Positions 53,085 through 61,335 are shown, numbered from the stretch's first letter. The stretch is DNA of 64,000 nucleotides from Niastella sp966212235 (GCA_966212235.1 CBIHPP010000006.1:248001-312000); one strand, 5' to 3'. A program made the numbers and translations. Notes: generated by a model not told the origin, from the letters alone.

Positions 53085-53290
53085 GGGATGTAGAGATTTT
53101 GTGATTTCCGGATTTGGGGAATTTGGGAGCTGAGGAATTGGGAATGAGGAATGAGGAATTAGGGATTGTGGCAGCTTCAGCTTTGCCTTTCAGCCCTGGT
53201 TTTCAGTTTTCTGCCTTTGGCTTGCAGCCTTTGCCTTTCGCCTTGCAGCCGTATTTGCTTCCGCCTTTCGGCTTTTGGATTTATCTTTAC
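53085..53290. repeat. Two-part word-repeat region
   Basis: The left part is purine-rich, with TGAGGAAT at 53131, 53145 and 53152. The right part is pyrimidine-rich, with TTGCCTTTC at 53183 and 53231 and TTGCAGCC at 53222 and 53243. The two halves are not complementary. A frame at 53114-53308 runs through the repeats and is not a credible gene. Confidence 0.65.
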
Positions 53291-53328
53291 AAACTGAATG
53301 ACTTGTAGCACTAAAAAAATCTTTTGTT

Positions 53329-54393
53329 ATGGAACTTACCGAAGAGATCATAGTTCAGAAAACAACCAAATCGAAGTTACCTGAAGTTGATTTTAACAAG
53401 CTGGGATTCGGAACGTATGTATCTGACCATATGCTTATTTGCAACTATGCCAATGGCCAATGGCAAGCTCCCCGTATTATTCCTTTTGGCGAAATTACTG
53501 TAAGCCCAACTACCCTGGCATTTCATTACGGGCAATCGGTGTTTGAAGGATTGAAGGCATTCAGGCTCGAAGATGGCCGCATCAATCTTTTTCGTGTGCA
53601 AAAGCATTATGACAGAATGCTGCGATCTTTGAGTCGCATGTGTATGCCAGGTATACCCGAAGAAATATTTGTTGATGGTTTACGTCGCCTGATAGAAGTA
53701 GATAAAGACTGGTTGCCCGCACAACCCGGCGTATCCTTATATATTCGTCCGCTGATGTTTGCCAGCGAGGCCAAATATGGCGTTAAGATCTCCGATGAAT
53801 ATTGTTTCATCATCTTTACCGGTCCGGTTGGTCCATATTTCTCACAACCATTGAGATTAAAAGTAGAAACGGAGTATACACGGGCTGCCAAAGGCGGAAC
53901 CGGTTCTGCAAAATGCGCTGGTAACTATGGTGGCGCTTTTTATCCTACACAAAAAGCAAAAGAAGCCGGGTACGACCAGGTATTATGGACAGATGCCCGC
54001 GAAAATAAATACATTGAAGAATCGGGTATGATGAATGCCATGTTCGTCATTGATGGCGTATTGGTTACCCCACCCACCAGCGATTCCATTCTGGCCGGTG
54101 TAACCCGCGATTCTCTATTGACCATTGCAGCCGACCTGGGTATTCCACATGAAGCCCGCCCGGTAAGTGTGACAGAAATTGAAAATGCGTTCAGGCATAA
54201 TACCATAACAGAGGCATTTGGCGCCGGTACTGCTGCCGTGGTAGCACCCATTGCCACCATTCATATAAATGGCATCGATCATCATTTACCGGCTTATAAC
54301 GATAAGGCCATTATGTTCCAGTTGAAGAACAAAATGGAAGCCATTCGTAAAGGCCAGGATGTTGACAAACATGGATGGAATTTCCTGTTTTAG
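53329..54393 (+). CDS. ilvE: Branched-chain-amino-acid aminotransferase
   Basis: 354 residues; transfers amino groups between glutamate and the keto acids of Leu, Ile and Val. Fold type IV PLP enzyme. The Lys is in TGSAKCAGNYGGAF. Other motifs are FHYGQSVFEGLKAFR, ARENKYIEESGMMN and EAFGAGTAAVVAPI. Full length for the eukaryote-like, longer class of BCAT. It ends 25 bp before a terminator. No other ilv or leu gene is nearby. Confidence 0.96.
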   Translation: MELTEEIIVQKTTKSKLPEVDFNKLGFGTYVSDHMLICNYANGQWQAPRIIPFGEITVSPTTLAFHYGQSVFEGLKAFRLEDGRINLFRVQKHYDRMLRSLSRMCMPGIPEEIFVDGLRRLIEVDKDWLPAQPGVSLYIRPLMFASEAKYGVKISDEYCFIIFTGPVGPYFSQPLRLKVETEYTRAAKGGTGSAKCAGNYGGAFYPTQKAKEAGYDQVLWTDARENKYIEESGMMNAMFVIDGVLVTPPTSDSILAGVTRDSLLTIAADLGIPHEARPVSVTEIENAFRHNTITEAFGAGTAAVVAPIATIHINGIDHHLPAYNDKAIMFQLKNKMEAIRKGQDVDKHGWNFLF

Positions 54394-54415
54394 AACTTAT
54401 TTTTTTAGATAGAAC

Positions 54416-54449
54416 AAGGGACTGGTGTTTAATGCCGGTCCCTTTTTTA
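54416..54449 (+). terminator. Intrinsic terminator after ilvE
   Basis: AAGGGACTGG (54416-54425) pairs with the segment 54435-54444 (one mismatch), followed by a T-run. Confidence 0.85.
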
Positions 54450-54488
54450 TTTGCCCACCGGCCCGTATGGGTATTTAGGCAATACCAC

Positions 54489-54496
54489 TATCTTTG
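54489..54496 (+). promoter_or_regulatory. -7 promoter box for the SDR gene
   Basis: TATCTTTG, 25 bp before the ATG at 54522. No good -33 TTTG at the right distance. Confidence 0.5.
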
Positions 54497-54521
54497 GCAA
54501 ACAACATATAATTTTTCCTTT

Positions 54522-55214
54522 ATGCCCAAAACCATTATTATAACAGGCGCTAACGGCAACCTGGGTACTGCAGTGGTAAAAAAATTCCTGGAACAGGATT
54601 ATAAAGTGATTGCGGTTGACCATTCAGGTAGCCATCTGGGCTTTGCGGACAGGCATTCGCAATTTGAGCTGCATGGCATCGATCTAACCGATGAATCGGA
54701 AAGCATCACCTTTGTAAAAGAAGCGGCCAGCCTGTATGGAAATATTGATTGCGGCGTTCTTTTGGCCGGTGGCTTTATGATGGGCGGTATTGATACAACA
54801 GATAATGCGTCCTTAAGAAAAATGTTTTCCCTGAATTTTGAAACAGCCTATAATATTGCCCGGCCGTTATTCCAGCACATGATGCAAAATGGGTATGGCA
54901 GGCTGGTATTTACCGGTGCCAGGCCAGGCTTACAGGCCGAAGAAGGCACTAACAAAATTGCTTACGCATTAAGTAAATCGTTGCTGTTTAAACTGGCCGA
55001 TATACTAAATAAAGAAGCCAAAGGCAAAAATGTAACAGTGTCGGTAATTGCTCCCAGCACAATAGATACGCCGCCTAACCGTGAAAGTATGCCAGACGCC
55101 AATTTCAACAACTGGGTAAAACCGGAACAGATTGCCGAGGTACTTGCATTTATTTGTTCCGACAAAGGCGATGTATTACGCGAGCCGGTATATAAGATCT
55201 ATAACAATGCATAA
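54522..55214 (+). CDS. Short-chain dehydrogenase/reductase
   Basis: 230 residues from MPKTIIITGANGNLGTAVV (54522). The glycine-rich NAD(P) loop TGANGNLG is at the start, an Asp after the second strand (VIAVDH) favours NAD, and the catalytic Tyr-x3-Lys is in IAYALSKSLLF. The 147 bp of frame upstream includes the ilvE terminator and is not coding. The substrate cannot be predicted. It ends at an AAGATGAGTTATTC hairpin. Confidence 0.92.
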   Translation: MPKTIIITGANGNLGTAVVKKFLEQDYKVIAVDHSGSHLGFADRHSQFELHGIDLTDESESITFVKEAASLYGNIDCGVLLAGGFMMGGIDTTDNASLRKMFSLNFETAYNIARPLFQHMMQNGYGRLVFTGARPGLQAEEGTNKIAYALSKSLLFKLADILNKEAKGKNVTVSVIAPSTIDTPPNRESMPDANFNNWVKPEQIAEVLAFICSDKGDVLREPVYKIYNNA

Positions 55215-55219
55215 AAAAC

Positions 55220-55258
55220 AAGATGAGTTATTCAACCTGACATCGAATAACTCATCTT
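55220..55258 (+). terminator. Intrinsic terminator after the SDR gene
   Basis: AAGATGAGTTATTC (55220-55233) pairs perfectly with 55245-55258. The T-run is weak. Confidence 0.7.
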
Positions 55259-55293
55259 ATTATAAAACCCTGAGTGCTTAACAAAGCTTTCGT

Positions 55294-55308
55294 CCCGATT
55301 GAGTCGGG
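55294..55308. repeat. CCCGA-TTGAG-TCGGG element
   Basis: The fourth copy of the CCCGA...TCGGG palindrome, in the convergent region between the SDR and CBM48 genes. Confidence 0.5.
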
Positions 55309-55384
55309 GTCGTACGGAATCAAACACACAGTTTCTGTATTACACATTAACACAATCCTTTTCAGCTCCGGCTTTCCTGGTTAC

Positions 55385-55681
55385 TTACAATTCAAGCACA
55401 CTATTCCAACCCGTAACACCATCAGGTTCGCGAAACTGATTCTCAATATCTTCAGCCCACATTCGTTCATCAATAAAAAATTTGTAATGATATCTTCCGC
55501 GAGGTAACATGGGTATTTCAATAGTCCACATGCCGTTCTTGGCAGGTCGCAATGTTAACTGGTCGTGAGCCCAGTTGTTAAAATCACCGGCCAATGCAAT
55601 CCTGTTGGCGCAGGCGTTTTTAATGTGAAACTCAATACACTTCTTCCTCTTGTTTACGTAAGGGGATTGATGGTGTTTCAT
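55385..55681 (-). CDS. Stand-alone CBM48/isoamylase early-set domain protein
   Basis: 98 residues forming a single beta-sandwich domain. The family pattern is FHIKNACANRIALAGDFNNW, then LTLRPAKNGMWTIEIPML, RGRYHYKFFIDERMW. This is the glycogen-binding module found in AMPK and in branching enzymes, but here nothing is fused to it. The Trp and Lys positions of the glycogen-binding face look present. It may bind glycogen or act as an adaptor. Expressed from its own promoter; no glycogen genes nearby. Confidence 0.88.
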   Translation of the reverse strand: MKHHQSPYVNKRKKCIEFHIKNACANRIALAGDFNNWAHDQLTLRPAKNGMWTIEIPMLPRGRYHYKFFIDERMWAEDIENQFREPDGVTGWNSVLEL

Positions 55682-56136
55682 GAAGCCCTCCTTTTTTGGT
55701 CGCCTAAAAATATTGTATCAATACTAACCGAAACTGTTTTCACAAGGTTAAGACGCCACGCATATAAGAATAAAGGTTCGCAAATCAGGTAAACTGAATG
55801 AGTAAGGCAGAGATATTGTATAAGGATTTTCTTCAGGTCTGTTACAAAAGGTACGATGTTTTAAAAAATTATAAAAGAATTTGGAATAATATTTTTCGGG
55901 AGTAACCGAATAAAATTTATCGTATTGTATATCAATTAAAATCATTTTTATATAGCCCCCTTCAAGGTTATAAGTGTAAACACTGAACAAGGTAATTTAA
56001 AAACTACTTATTTTGTATGATTATAATCATGCGTCAGCTGTTATAGCTAAACCGATTCAAAAAAATAAAGCGGTAGCCACTATACTAATTTAGTGTTACA
56101 TCAATGATTAAACAGATTAATGCTCCGCAATAACAG
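55682..56136. other. AT-rich region without a convincing gene
   Basis: About 455 bp. An 80-codon minus-strand frame (55748-55990) is present but looks non-coding: aromatic-rich, no domain, no promoter box. No terminator or hairpin of note. Confidence 0.4.
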
Positions 56137-56388
56137 CTATTTAACGGCTGTTAACGGTTGTTTGGCGGCATCACTGCTCGTTAAACTGTCGAGGTCGTGC
56201 TTCAGGTAGTTGATATCTTTTTGCAATTGCAGGTTTACAGAAAGGACGGAATCGTTTTGTAACAACAACTTATTGTTGAATGCGATCAGCTGTTTATTCT
56301 TTTGTTGTAACACAAGAGCTATTACCACCAGAATAAACACACCAATTGCCAGGCTTCGGAAAATAATAACGGACCTACTCAATTTCAT
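56137..56388 (-). CDS. Small single-TM coiled-coil protein
   Basis: 83 residues: MKLSRSVIIFR, one membrane helix (SLAIGVFILVVIALVLQQ), then a heptad-like coiled coil (NNKLLLQNDSVLSVNLQLQK) reaching near residue 68. The architecture recalls FtsB/FtsL-type division proteins but no family match is claimed. It lies on the minus strand about 130 bp downstream of the HAMP kinase gene. Probably a real gene; function unknown. Confidence 0.6.
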   Translation of the reverse strand: MKLSRSVIIFRSLAIGVFILVVIALVLQQKNKQLIAFNNKLLLQNDSVLSVNLQLQKDINYLKHDLDSLTSSDAAKQPLTAVK

Positions 56389-56517
56389 TAGAATAATAGT
56401 ATCCCAAATATGCTTTATTACAGTTAAACGATAATTAAACAGGAATTAAAAAGCTATTAAACAAACGGTTGATAAGCGTTTCCAGATATTTTTATTAAGA
56501 AAAAGCCCGCAAATGCT

Positions 56518-57915
56518 TTAGGATTTAGCCGCAAATGCTTTTAAGGAAGGAAGAACGATGGTAAAAACCGTTCCGGAGTCTGGTGAGGAATGTACATTAA
56601 GGGTTCCTTTATGCAGGTTAATGATCCGCCTGGCCAACGCCAGTCCAAGCCCAAAACCTTCTATGGGTGAGGCATTGGCCGTGCGGTAAAAAGGCTGAAA
56701 AATATGTTCGGCCTCTTCTTCGGTGATCGTATCGCCATAATTCGTAAACTGTACAATTACATTGTCATTTTCGAACAACAGGTTGATCATCACATGGTGA
56801 TCGTACGAAAATTTACACCCGTTATCTGCAATATTCCGTAATGAACTGTATAACAGATCGATGTTACCAAATACCAGGAAAGCCTTTTCATCGTCCGGAA
56901 AATCGCCAAACTGTAATATCACTTTATACGCCGAGCTGTTCTTTTGTACATCGGCGGTTACTTTCAGCAGTACTTCATCAATACGCACTTCACTGAGTTC
57001 AATACTGCCCTGCGAACCGGTTTTTGTGATCTCCAGTAAGCTTTTGGTTAACTGCTGCATTTGCTGAACATCTTCATGCACCGACTGTATCACCTGTTGG
57101 TATTCTTCCGTACTTCTTTCTTTATGCAAAGTTACCTCCAGCTGGCTTGATATGGAGGTAAGCGGTGTAGACAGTTCATGTGAGGCATTGGAAATAAAGC
57201 GGCGTTGTATTACAAAGGACTCCTGTAACCGGTCGAGCAATTCATTAAAAGTATTGGCAAGCTGGTTTAACTCATCCTGGGTGCTGCCCGCCTGTATATG
57301 ATGCGACAGGTTTTGGGAAGTGATATGCTTTACCTCGTAAATGATCTGCTTGATGGGTTTTACCAGTTGCACCGAAAAAGCATATCCTACCAGCAAGGCT
57401 ATGGCAATACCAATAAACAAACAGGTTAATAAAATATCCCGCAGGTCTTTTAATCGCTGCCATCCATCCGAATCATAACCCGCCACCACAACAACAATAC
57501 GGCTGCGACTATCAGTATAATGAAAGGCAAGTACATCTCGTTTATGATCGGTATAATATATTTCGTGTTTTAACCGGGCTTGTTTTAAAATGTCTTTATC
57601 CGGCAATAAAGAGTCGATATTTTTTGCATTATATGCATACACCGGTTTATCCAGGTAGTTGAAGATCACCACGCTTTTTTGATTCAGGGTAAAAGCCGAT
57701 GCCGAATCAATATGATACAGAACAGCCCGGGCGCTGTCGCTATCCCCGAAATAAGAAAATAGCTGGCCGTCGTTATTAGCACGCCCTTTCAACCGTTTCT
57801 TAAATGCTTCAGCCCGTTGCAGGGAAGTAAAATAATGAACGGAAATACTTAATACCAGCAGAATAATGGTAACGAGTAAGGCAAAAAGCGCGGTTATTTT
57901 AAATTTGATCTTCAC
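56518..57915 (-). CDS. Membrane histidine kinase with HAMP domain (OmpR-type partner)
   Basis: 465 residues with a GTG start (57915) immediately after the stop of the response regulator (TAG then GTG). An N-terminal helix, an extracytoplasmic sensor of about 140 residues, a second helix (ILLTCLFIGIAIALLVGYAF) and a HAMP domain are followed by HisKA (FISNASHELSTPLTSISSQLE) and HATPase with the G-boxes DSGTV and GFGLGLALARRI. It is the partner of the gene directly upstream. The signal is not known. Confidence 0.95.
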   Translation of the reverse strand: MKIKFKITALFALLVTIILLVLSISVHYFTSLQRAEAFKKRLKGRANNDGQLFSYFGDSDSARAVLYHIDSASAFTLNQKSVVIFNYLDKPVYAYNAKNIDSLLPDKDILKQARLKHEIYYTDHKRDVLAFHYTDSRSRIVVVVAGYDSDGWQRLKDLRDILLTCLFIGIAIALLVGYAFSVQLVKPIKQIIYEVKHITSQNLSHHIQAGSTQDELNQLANTFNELLDRLQESFVIQRRFISNASHELSTPLTSISSQLEVTLHKERSTEEYQQVIQSVHEDVQQMQQLTKSLLEITKTGSQGSIELSEVRIDEVLLKVTADVQKNSSAYKVILQFGDFPDDEKAFLVFGNIDLLYSSLRNIADNGCKFSYDHHVMINLLFENDNVIVQFTNYGDTITEEEAEHIFQPFYRTANASPIEGFGLGLALARRIINLHKGTLNVHSSPDSGTVFTIVLPSLKAFAAKS

Positions 57916-58605
57916 CTAGGAATTTTCTTTCAATATGTAGCCCATGCCTACCTGCGTATGAATAAGCCGGGTTTCAAAATCCTTATCCAGCTTTTTACGC
58001 AGGAAGTTTACATAAACGTCGATTACATTGGTCTTTGTATCAAAATCAATATCCCAAACATTCAGGGCAATATCTGCACGGGATACCACCCGGTTTTTAT
58101 TACGTATCAGGTATTCGAGCAACTGAAACTCCTTGGCGGTAAGCGAAATGGGTTTGTCGGCCCGCGTCACTTCTTTACTATCCAGGTTCATGGTAAGATC
58201 AGCCACTTTCAGAATATTTCCGGTGGGAATATTTTGATAGATCCTTTTTAATAAAGCCCTGATGCGCACCAGTAATTCCTTAAAATCGAATGGCTTTACA
58301 ATATAATCATCAGCGCCTGCATCAAAACCCTCAATTTTATCAGCGGTTGTATTAAGGGCTGTAAGCATTACTACCGGAATGCGTTCGCTGTGCCGGCGGA
58401 TCTCCTTGCACAACTCATAACCATTTAAACCAGGCAGATTTATGTCCAGAATGATGAGGTCGAACGGATAGGTCTCAAACAATTTCTTCCCTATCAGGCC
58501 GTCATAGGCTACTTCAACATGATAATTCTGTTCTGTAAGCCCCTTTTTTAACGACTCTGCTATCTTTTTTTCATCCTCAACCAGTAAAATTTTTATTTCT
58601 TCCAT
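57916..58605 (-). CDS. OmpR/PhoB-family response regulator
   Basis: 229 residues. A receiver domain with the Asp in LIILDINLPGLNGYEL is followed by a winged helix (Trans_reg_C) with SLTAKEFQLLEYLIRNKNRV and IDVYVNFLRKKLD. The stop codon abuts the GTG of the sensor kinase, so translation of the pair is coupled. Regulon unknown; the neighbourhood contains envelope-stress-like genes. Confidence 0.95.
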   Translation of the reverse strand: MEEIKILLVEDEKKIAESLKKGLTEQNYHVEVAYDGLIGKKLFETYPFDLIILDINLPGLNGYELCKEIRRHSERIPVVMLTALNTTADKIEGFDAGADDYIVKPFDFKELLVRIRALLKRIYQNIPTGNILKVADLTMNLDSKEVTRADKPISLTAKEFQLLEYLIRNKNRVVSRADIALNVWDIDFDTKTNVIDVYVNFLRKKLDKDFETRLIHTQVGMGYILKENS

Positions 58606-58686
58606 AGCTAAAAATTCATGGTTGCAAAATTCACAAATAATAAAGTTACCGGGTATGTATTATCAAGATACCGAATTAAAAATAAA

Positions 58687-59676
58687 TTAAATCTGGGAAA
58701 ACTTTTCAAGCCAGTCGATCATCCGGGTAGTAAAACCATATTCATTATCGAACCAGGCTATCAGCTTCAAATGATTGCCTACTACCGATGTCAGGGAGCC
58801 GTCGATGACACACGAATGAGTATTTCCTTTAATATCGAGCGAAACCAACTCGTCTTCGGTATAGTCTAAAATGCCTTTATAATCGTTTTTAGCGGCCGTA
58901 GCAAAAAGCCGGTTTATTTCCTGTCGCGAACTTTCCTGCTGAAGCTGAATGGTAAAATCGGCCATAGCGCCATTGGCTACCGGTACCCGCGTTGAAAGCG
59001 ATGCGATCTTGTCTTTCAGCACTGGCATTAACCGTTCAAGCGATTGCTGCAAATCAATTTCTACCGGGATGATCGCTTCTGCTGCGGCCCGTCCGCGTCT
59101 GAATTGTTTATTGGGTGCATCAACCAACTCCTGCCGCGAGGTATAGGAATGCAAAATATTGCACTGAACCGATTGAATACCTATCGCATTTAAAATATAC
59201 AGAATATGAGTTGAGCAGTTGGTCATACAGCCACCTGGCGAAATGATCGTTTCTTCTTTGGTGAGCGCATGCTGGTTAAAACCATATACCAGCAGGGGAA
59301 TATCGGCGGAGCCGGTTGTAGACAACAACACTTTCCGGGCGCCGGCTTTTATATGTTGTTCTGCAGCTGCGCGGCTGGTGAACCTGCCCGAGCATTCCAG
59401 CACTACATCTATATTCAGGTCTTTCCAGGGCAGGGAGGCCGGTTGATCCTGCTGAAAGGCCTTTACAACTTTATCACCGGCTACAATGGCTCCCGGCTGC
59501 CGGGTAATGGGGCCGGCAAAAGTTCCGTATACCGAATCATATTTTAACAGGTAAGCCAGGTTATCTGTATCCATGATATCATTAACAGCAACCAGTTCAA
59601 AATCCTTACTTTCTAACAATCGTCTGAATAAAAGACGGCCTATCCGGCCCATTCCGTTAATTGCAATTCTCATCAT
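58687..59676 (-). CDS. GAPDH-superfamily dehydrogenase, Epd-like, with altered active-site motif
   Basis: 330 residues from MMRIAINGMGRIGRLL (59676); the ATG at 59673 is equally possible, while the longer frame to 59709 crosses the promoter. NAD-binding domain with VNDIMDTDN. The catalytic Cys is kept, but the motif is GGCMTNC instead of ASCTTNC. The His is in LHSYTSRQ. The phosphate-site STGAAKA segment of glycolytic GapA is replaced by PVEIDLQQS, and DYTEDELVSLD with FDNEYGFTTRM resemble erythrose-4-phosphate dehydrogenase. So it is probably not glycolytic; an Epd-like role in PLP synthesis is possible (inference). Confidence 0.85.
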   Translation of the reverse strand: MMRIAINGMGRIGRLLFRRLLESKDFELVAVNDIMDTDNLAYLLKYDSVYGTFAGPITRQPGAIVAGDKVVKAFQQDQPASLPWKDLNIDVVLECSGRFTSRAAAEQHIKAGARKVLLSTTGSADIPLLVYGFNQHALTKEETIISPGGCMTNCSTHILYILNAIGIQSVQCNILHSYTSRQELVDAPNKQFRRGRAAAEAIIPVEIDLQQSLERLMPVLKDKIASLSTRVPVANGAMADFTIQLQQESSRQEINRLFATAAKNDYKGILDYTEDELVSLDIKGNTHSCVIDGSLTSVVGNHLKLIAWFDNEYGFTTRMIDWLEKFSQI

Positions 59677-59696
59677 ACTAGTTTCAAAATGAGGTG

Positions 59697-59704
59697 CAAA
59701 TATA
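59697..59704 (-). promoter_or_regulatory. -7 promoter box for the Epd-like gene
   Basis: TATATTTG read on the minus strand (59704-59697), 20 nt before the ATG at 59676. Supports the internal start. Confidence 0.5.
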
Positions 59705-59750
59705 ATCAACCGGCTAATGCAGAATTGCTAAGGGAAGTATAAGAGATAAA

Positions 59751-59829
59751 TGCCAGGAACCAAAGAACAAATACCAAAAGCGCTGTTTGGACCCTGGTTT
59801 TTGGAATTTGAATTCTTGCTTTGGGGGGT
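59751..59829. repeat. ACCAAAG/CCAGG word repeat
   Basis: CCAGGAACCAAAG, AACAAATACCAAA and, on the other side, TTTGGACCCTGG and GGTTTTTGGAATTTG. The two sides are partly complementary. It lies between the REC-only gene and the Epd-like gene. Confidence 0.5.
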
Positions 59830-59831
59830 TA

Positions 59832-60179
59832 TTAACTGAAATATTTATCCAGGTCGCGCAGTGAAATAGGCTTTTCCCAAATTTTCGTAACAGGTAAGTT
59901 GTCTTTAATACGCGGTGGGTTAAAAGCACTTAATAAGTGCAATTTAATATTAGGATGATCTTTAATGATATTCTCCGCCTTTTCCCAACCTAACCCATCG
60001 GGTAAGTTGTTATCAAGGAATAAAATATCGGGCAAGAACTGATTTACCAGATGAAGCCCCTCAGAAAGCGTATAAGCAGTGTGTACATCACAGTTTTTAC
60101 GGCTGAGATAGGCCTTTATCAAAAGGCACAAATCCTTCTCATCATCTATTATTAAAACCTTAAGTCGCTCCGTTGCCAT
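59832..60179 (-). CDS. Receiver-domain-only response regulator
   Basis: 115 residues from MATERLKVLIIDDEKDLC (60179). The acidic pocket is IIDDE, the phospho-acceptor Asp is in ILFLDNNLPDGLGW, and the switch Ser is in HLLSAF. The Lys near the end (KIWEKPIS) is conserved. No output domain, so it must act through another protein. The start is set by the lack of similarity upstream and by a direct repeat at 60196-60225. Confidence 0.9.
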   Translation of the reverse strand: MATERLKVLIIDDEKDLCLLIKAYLSRKNCDVHTAYTLSEGLHLVNQFLPDILFLDNNLPDGLGWEKAENIIKDHPNIKLHLLSAFNPPRIKDNLPVTKIWEKPISLRDLDKYFS

Positions 60180-60195
60180 ATTTATAGAGCTGAAT

Positions 60196-60225
60196 TTTAT
60201 TTCCCATGGGGAATTTATTTCCCAT
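60196..60225. promoter_or_regulatory. Direct repeat TTTATTTCCCAT, possible regulator sites
   Basis: TTTATTTCCCAT occurs at 60196-60207 and 60214-60225, 18 bp apart. The intervening bases extend the first copy into a TTCCCATGGGGAA near-palindrome. It lies between the divergent REC-only gene and the YtxH gene. Confidence 0.5.
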
Positions 60226-60302
60226 TGATACAAATTATAAAAATAACAGGAATCTTTTATCAGTGGTATAATTTTTTCCTCAAATTCCTGAAACGTAAAT
60301 GT

Positions 60303-60533
60303 ATGACATCTAACACAAAAATCATTCTAGGTGTGCTTGCGGCTGCTGCTGCCGGTGCTGCTATCGGTATTTTACTGGCGCCTGAAAAGGGTAGTGAGCT
60401 CAGAAGAAAGATCAAAACAGGCTTCGATGAAGTTATGGAAGATGTAGCTGAATTACTGGCTGTTGGTAAGGAAGAAATGAAGAATATGTATGCCGGAGCA
60501 AAGGAAGAAGTTCAACAAGAGCTTGAGCGTTAG
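60303..60533 (+). CDS. YtxH-domain protein
   Basis: 76 residues from MTSNTKIILGVLAAAAAGAA (60303). One short, Ala/Gly-rich membrane helix is followed by LLAPEKGSELRRKIKTGFDE, the YtxH signature, and an amphipathic tail rich in Glu and Lys. The family is stress-induced in Bacillus. It heads a run with a holin-like protein and a helical protein, resembling the yqjD-yqjE-yqjK set of Escherichia coli in layout (inference). Confidence 0.9.
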   Translation: MTSNTKIILGVLAAAAAGAAIGILLAPEKGSELRRKIKTGFDEVMEDVAELLAVGKEEMKNMYAGAKEEVQQELER

Positions 60534-60602
60534 AACAAGCCGGGTTGGGATTAGAAAGCAGCTTAAAAAAAATATCTGAAAGGCCGGATTTAAAAAAACA
60601 AC

Positions 60603-60962
60603 ATGGACGATCTAAACACAAAAGCAACCAACCTTGCCAATCATGTACAGGATATTGCCCAAACATATTATGAATTAGCCCGCATTAATGTGGCACAGGC
60701 AGGCTCAAAAGCCCTTTCCCGTGCTATTATTTTCTTTCTGCTGGCCGGGTTGGTTCTTTGTATCTTACTGTTAGCCGGTATTGGGCTTTCCCTGATCCTG
60801 GGTAACCTGTTAAATAATGCAGCCGCAGGCTATTTTATAGTTGCTTCTTTCTACCTTGTAGTGGTTGTCCTGTTTTATTTGCTACGTAAGAAAATTATTT
60901 TCCCATTCATCAGGAACTTTATCGTTAGAAAAATTTATGATAAATCAGATTACCAGTTATAA
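60603..60962 (+). CDS. Phage-holin-superfamily (YqjE-like) membrane protein
   Basis: 119 residues. A helical N-terminal 30 residues is followed by two strong membrane helices (AIIFFLLAGLVLCILLLAGI and GYFIVASFYLVVVVLFYLL) and a basic tail. It fits the holin-X/DUF1469 family found in stress-related operons; it is not evidence of a prophage. The next gene overlaps it by 26 bp. Confidence 0.82.
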   Translation: MDDLNTKATNLANHVQDIAQTYYELARINVAQAGSKALSRAIIFFLLAGLVLCILLLAGIGLSLILGNLLNNAAAGYFIVASFYLVVVVLFYLLRKKIIFPFIRNFIVRKIYDKSDYQL

Positions 60963-61335
60963 AGAATTGCTACAGGAGAAAGCCCGGTTAAAAGCATTGC
61001 TGGCTGAGCAGGAATTGCAGATCAAAGAAGACTGGCAGTTAATCAGGGAAGATCTGAGGCCTTTTGCTTTAGCAGGCGCTACCATACGCAAATTATTAAC
61101 CCGCAAAGCAGGCATTAGCGTAGCCCACCTGGGTATCAATTTGCTCGCTGATGGATTTATTAAAAAAGTATTACTGGCACGTACAGGCTGGGTTATGCGG
61201 TTGTTAGTTCCTTTCCTGGTCAAGAATTATGGATCGCACCTGGTTGATGAGCCTGGAAAAATATTGCAGAAAATAAAAAACCTGTTTGGGAAAAACGGTA
61301 AAATGCATCAGGAGACGGGAATGGATGCAGTTTGA
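60937..61335 (+). CDS. Helical protein of unknown function in the YtxH-holin cluster
   Basis: 132 residues from MINQITSYKELLQEKARL (60937), inside the 3' end of the holin-like gene. The N-terminal half is a coiled coil (LKALLAEQELQIKEDWQLIR); the second half has moderately hydrophobic helices (GISVAHLGINLLADGFI, LARTGWVMRLLVPFLV) that could insert in the membrane. No family recognised. Its 3' end overlaps, tail to tail, the receiver gene at 61308-61745 by 28 bp. Confidence 0.75.
   Translation: MINQITSYKELLQEKARLKALLAEQELQIKEDWQLIREDLRPFALAGATIRKLLTRKAGISVAHLGINLLADGFIKKVLLARTGWVMRLLVPFLVKNYGSHLVDEPGKILQKIKNLFGKNGKMHQETGMDAV

Noticed and set aside
53114..53308. 64-codon frame after the decarboxylase gene
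   Set aside because: Formed by TGAGGAAT and TTGCAGCC repeats; low-complexity product.
55748..55990. 80-codon minus-strand frame
   Set aside because: No domain, no promoter box, aromatic-rich composition typical of chance frames in AT-rich DNA.
60603..60962. Prophage remnant because of the holin-like protein
   Set aside because: No other phage gene is near; the YtxH neighbour and family membership point to a stress-related YqjE-like protein.
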